Source: Mediterraneibacter glycyrrhizinilyticus
GTDB lineage: Bacteria > Bacillota > Clostridia > Lachnospirales > Lachnospiraceae
Assembly (NCBI RefSeq): GCF_015560805.1
Contig: NZ_JADMSO010000018.1
Location: 1-41,073 of the forward strand
DNA length: 41,073 nucleotides
Direction of reading: 5' to 3'
Shown: piece by piece, positions 40,977 to 41,073 of the stretch
How the letters are laid out: each line of letters opens with the position of its first letter
Position numbering within the stretch: the stretch's first letter is position 1
Made by a program: the position numbers and the translations under genes
The notes under the pieces: generated by a model
Databases searched by the model: none
What the model saw: only the letters and a program-made list of their open reading frames with translations
What the model was told of the DNA's origin: nothing

Positions 40977-41073
40977 TTGAATTGGCCCTAATAAGTGCCG
41001 GTTACATGCTCGCCCAAAAGGGCGGGTATCGCAAGCATTGTTACTGGTCCGCTATAAAGCGGTACTTCTTAAA
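40977..41073 (-). mobile_element. Folded segment, possible IS200/IS605 right end with omega-RNA-like structure (edge-truncated)
   Basis: No frame is open here. On the minus strand it holds CCGCTTTATAGCGG, the nested stem ATGCT...CGCCC-TTTT-GGGCG-AGCAT, and possible closing AAGT.CCG/CGG.ACTT pairing, followed by the hairpin at 40956-40976. Multi-stem RNA ending in a terminal hairpin is the pattern at the 3' side of TnpB-bearing elements. The tnpB gene itself would lie beyond the right edge. This is inference from shape and position. Confidence 0.4.

Noticed and set aside
1-41073. CRISPR array, prophage or restriction-modification system
   Set aside because: No regularly spaced repeats, phage structural genes or restriction genes were seen.

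Overview
The window looks like a chromosomal segment of a Lachnospiraceae-type gut Firmicute (Clostridia). Supporting signs are AGGAGG-type ribosome binding sites throughout, lipobox lipoproteins, a NiaR-type NAD repressor, a queuosine-precursor transporter behind a preQ1-I-like riboswitch, and protein sequences typical of that family. The species cannot be fixed from the sequence alone.

Layout, left to right. 1-760 is a wreck of nested mobile DNA on the minus strand: the start of an IS transposase sits inside the reverse-transcriptase gene of a group II intron, whose 5' end lies just behind the terminator of xylB. 855-4629 (minus) is a sugar operon: DUF4867 protein, FucI-like ketol-isomerase and XylB-like kinase, with a divergent AraC regulator at 4814. 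5767-5936 holds tRNA-Glu and tRNA-Cys. 6041-8851 (minus) encodes a lipoprotein and a MATE exporter. 8980-14749 (minus) is a five-gene peptide/nickel-type ABC importer translationally coupled to a DUF3810 HExxH putative metallopeptidase. tRNA-Ala follows at 14818, then queT on the plus strand.

15927-18162 (minus) is a heavy-metal P-type ATPase with its metal-binding HMA domain as a separate small gene. 18377-22037 encodes a methyltransferase overlapping a large membrane-anchored protein with a C39-like C-terminus. 22161-23665 is a pyridoxamine kinase plus a radical SAM protein. 23917-27421 is the NAD de novo operon nadA-nadB-nadC-niaR.

27651-40000 is visibly more AT-rich and is a glycoside-use island: a ribose-type ABC transporter (ATPase, permease, binding protein, permease), a GH3 enzyme, a GH78 rhamnosidase and a beta-phosphoglucomutase, all on the minus strand. 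Facing it on the plus strand is a LytTR regulator plus GHKL sensor kinase, with paired LytTR-like boxes in the shared promoter region. The right edge has an XRE/S24-like regulator, and upstream of it a dyad plus a folded segment that looks like an IS200/IS605 right end.

The most interesting non-gene structures are: two 94-bp, 97% identical folded repeats 8 kb apart; hairpins in most gaps of the glycoside operon; three small duplications of gene 3' ends; a terminator-like hairpin in the nadA leader; and the LytTR boxes. Start sites were moved from the longest frame where a good Shine-Dalgarno sequence argued for it.
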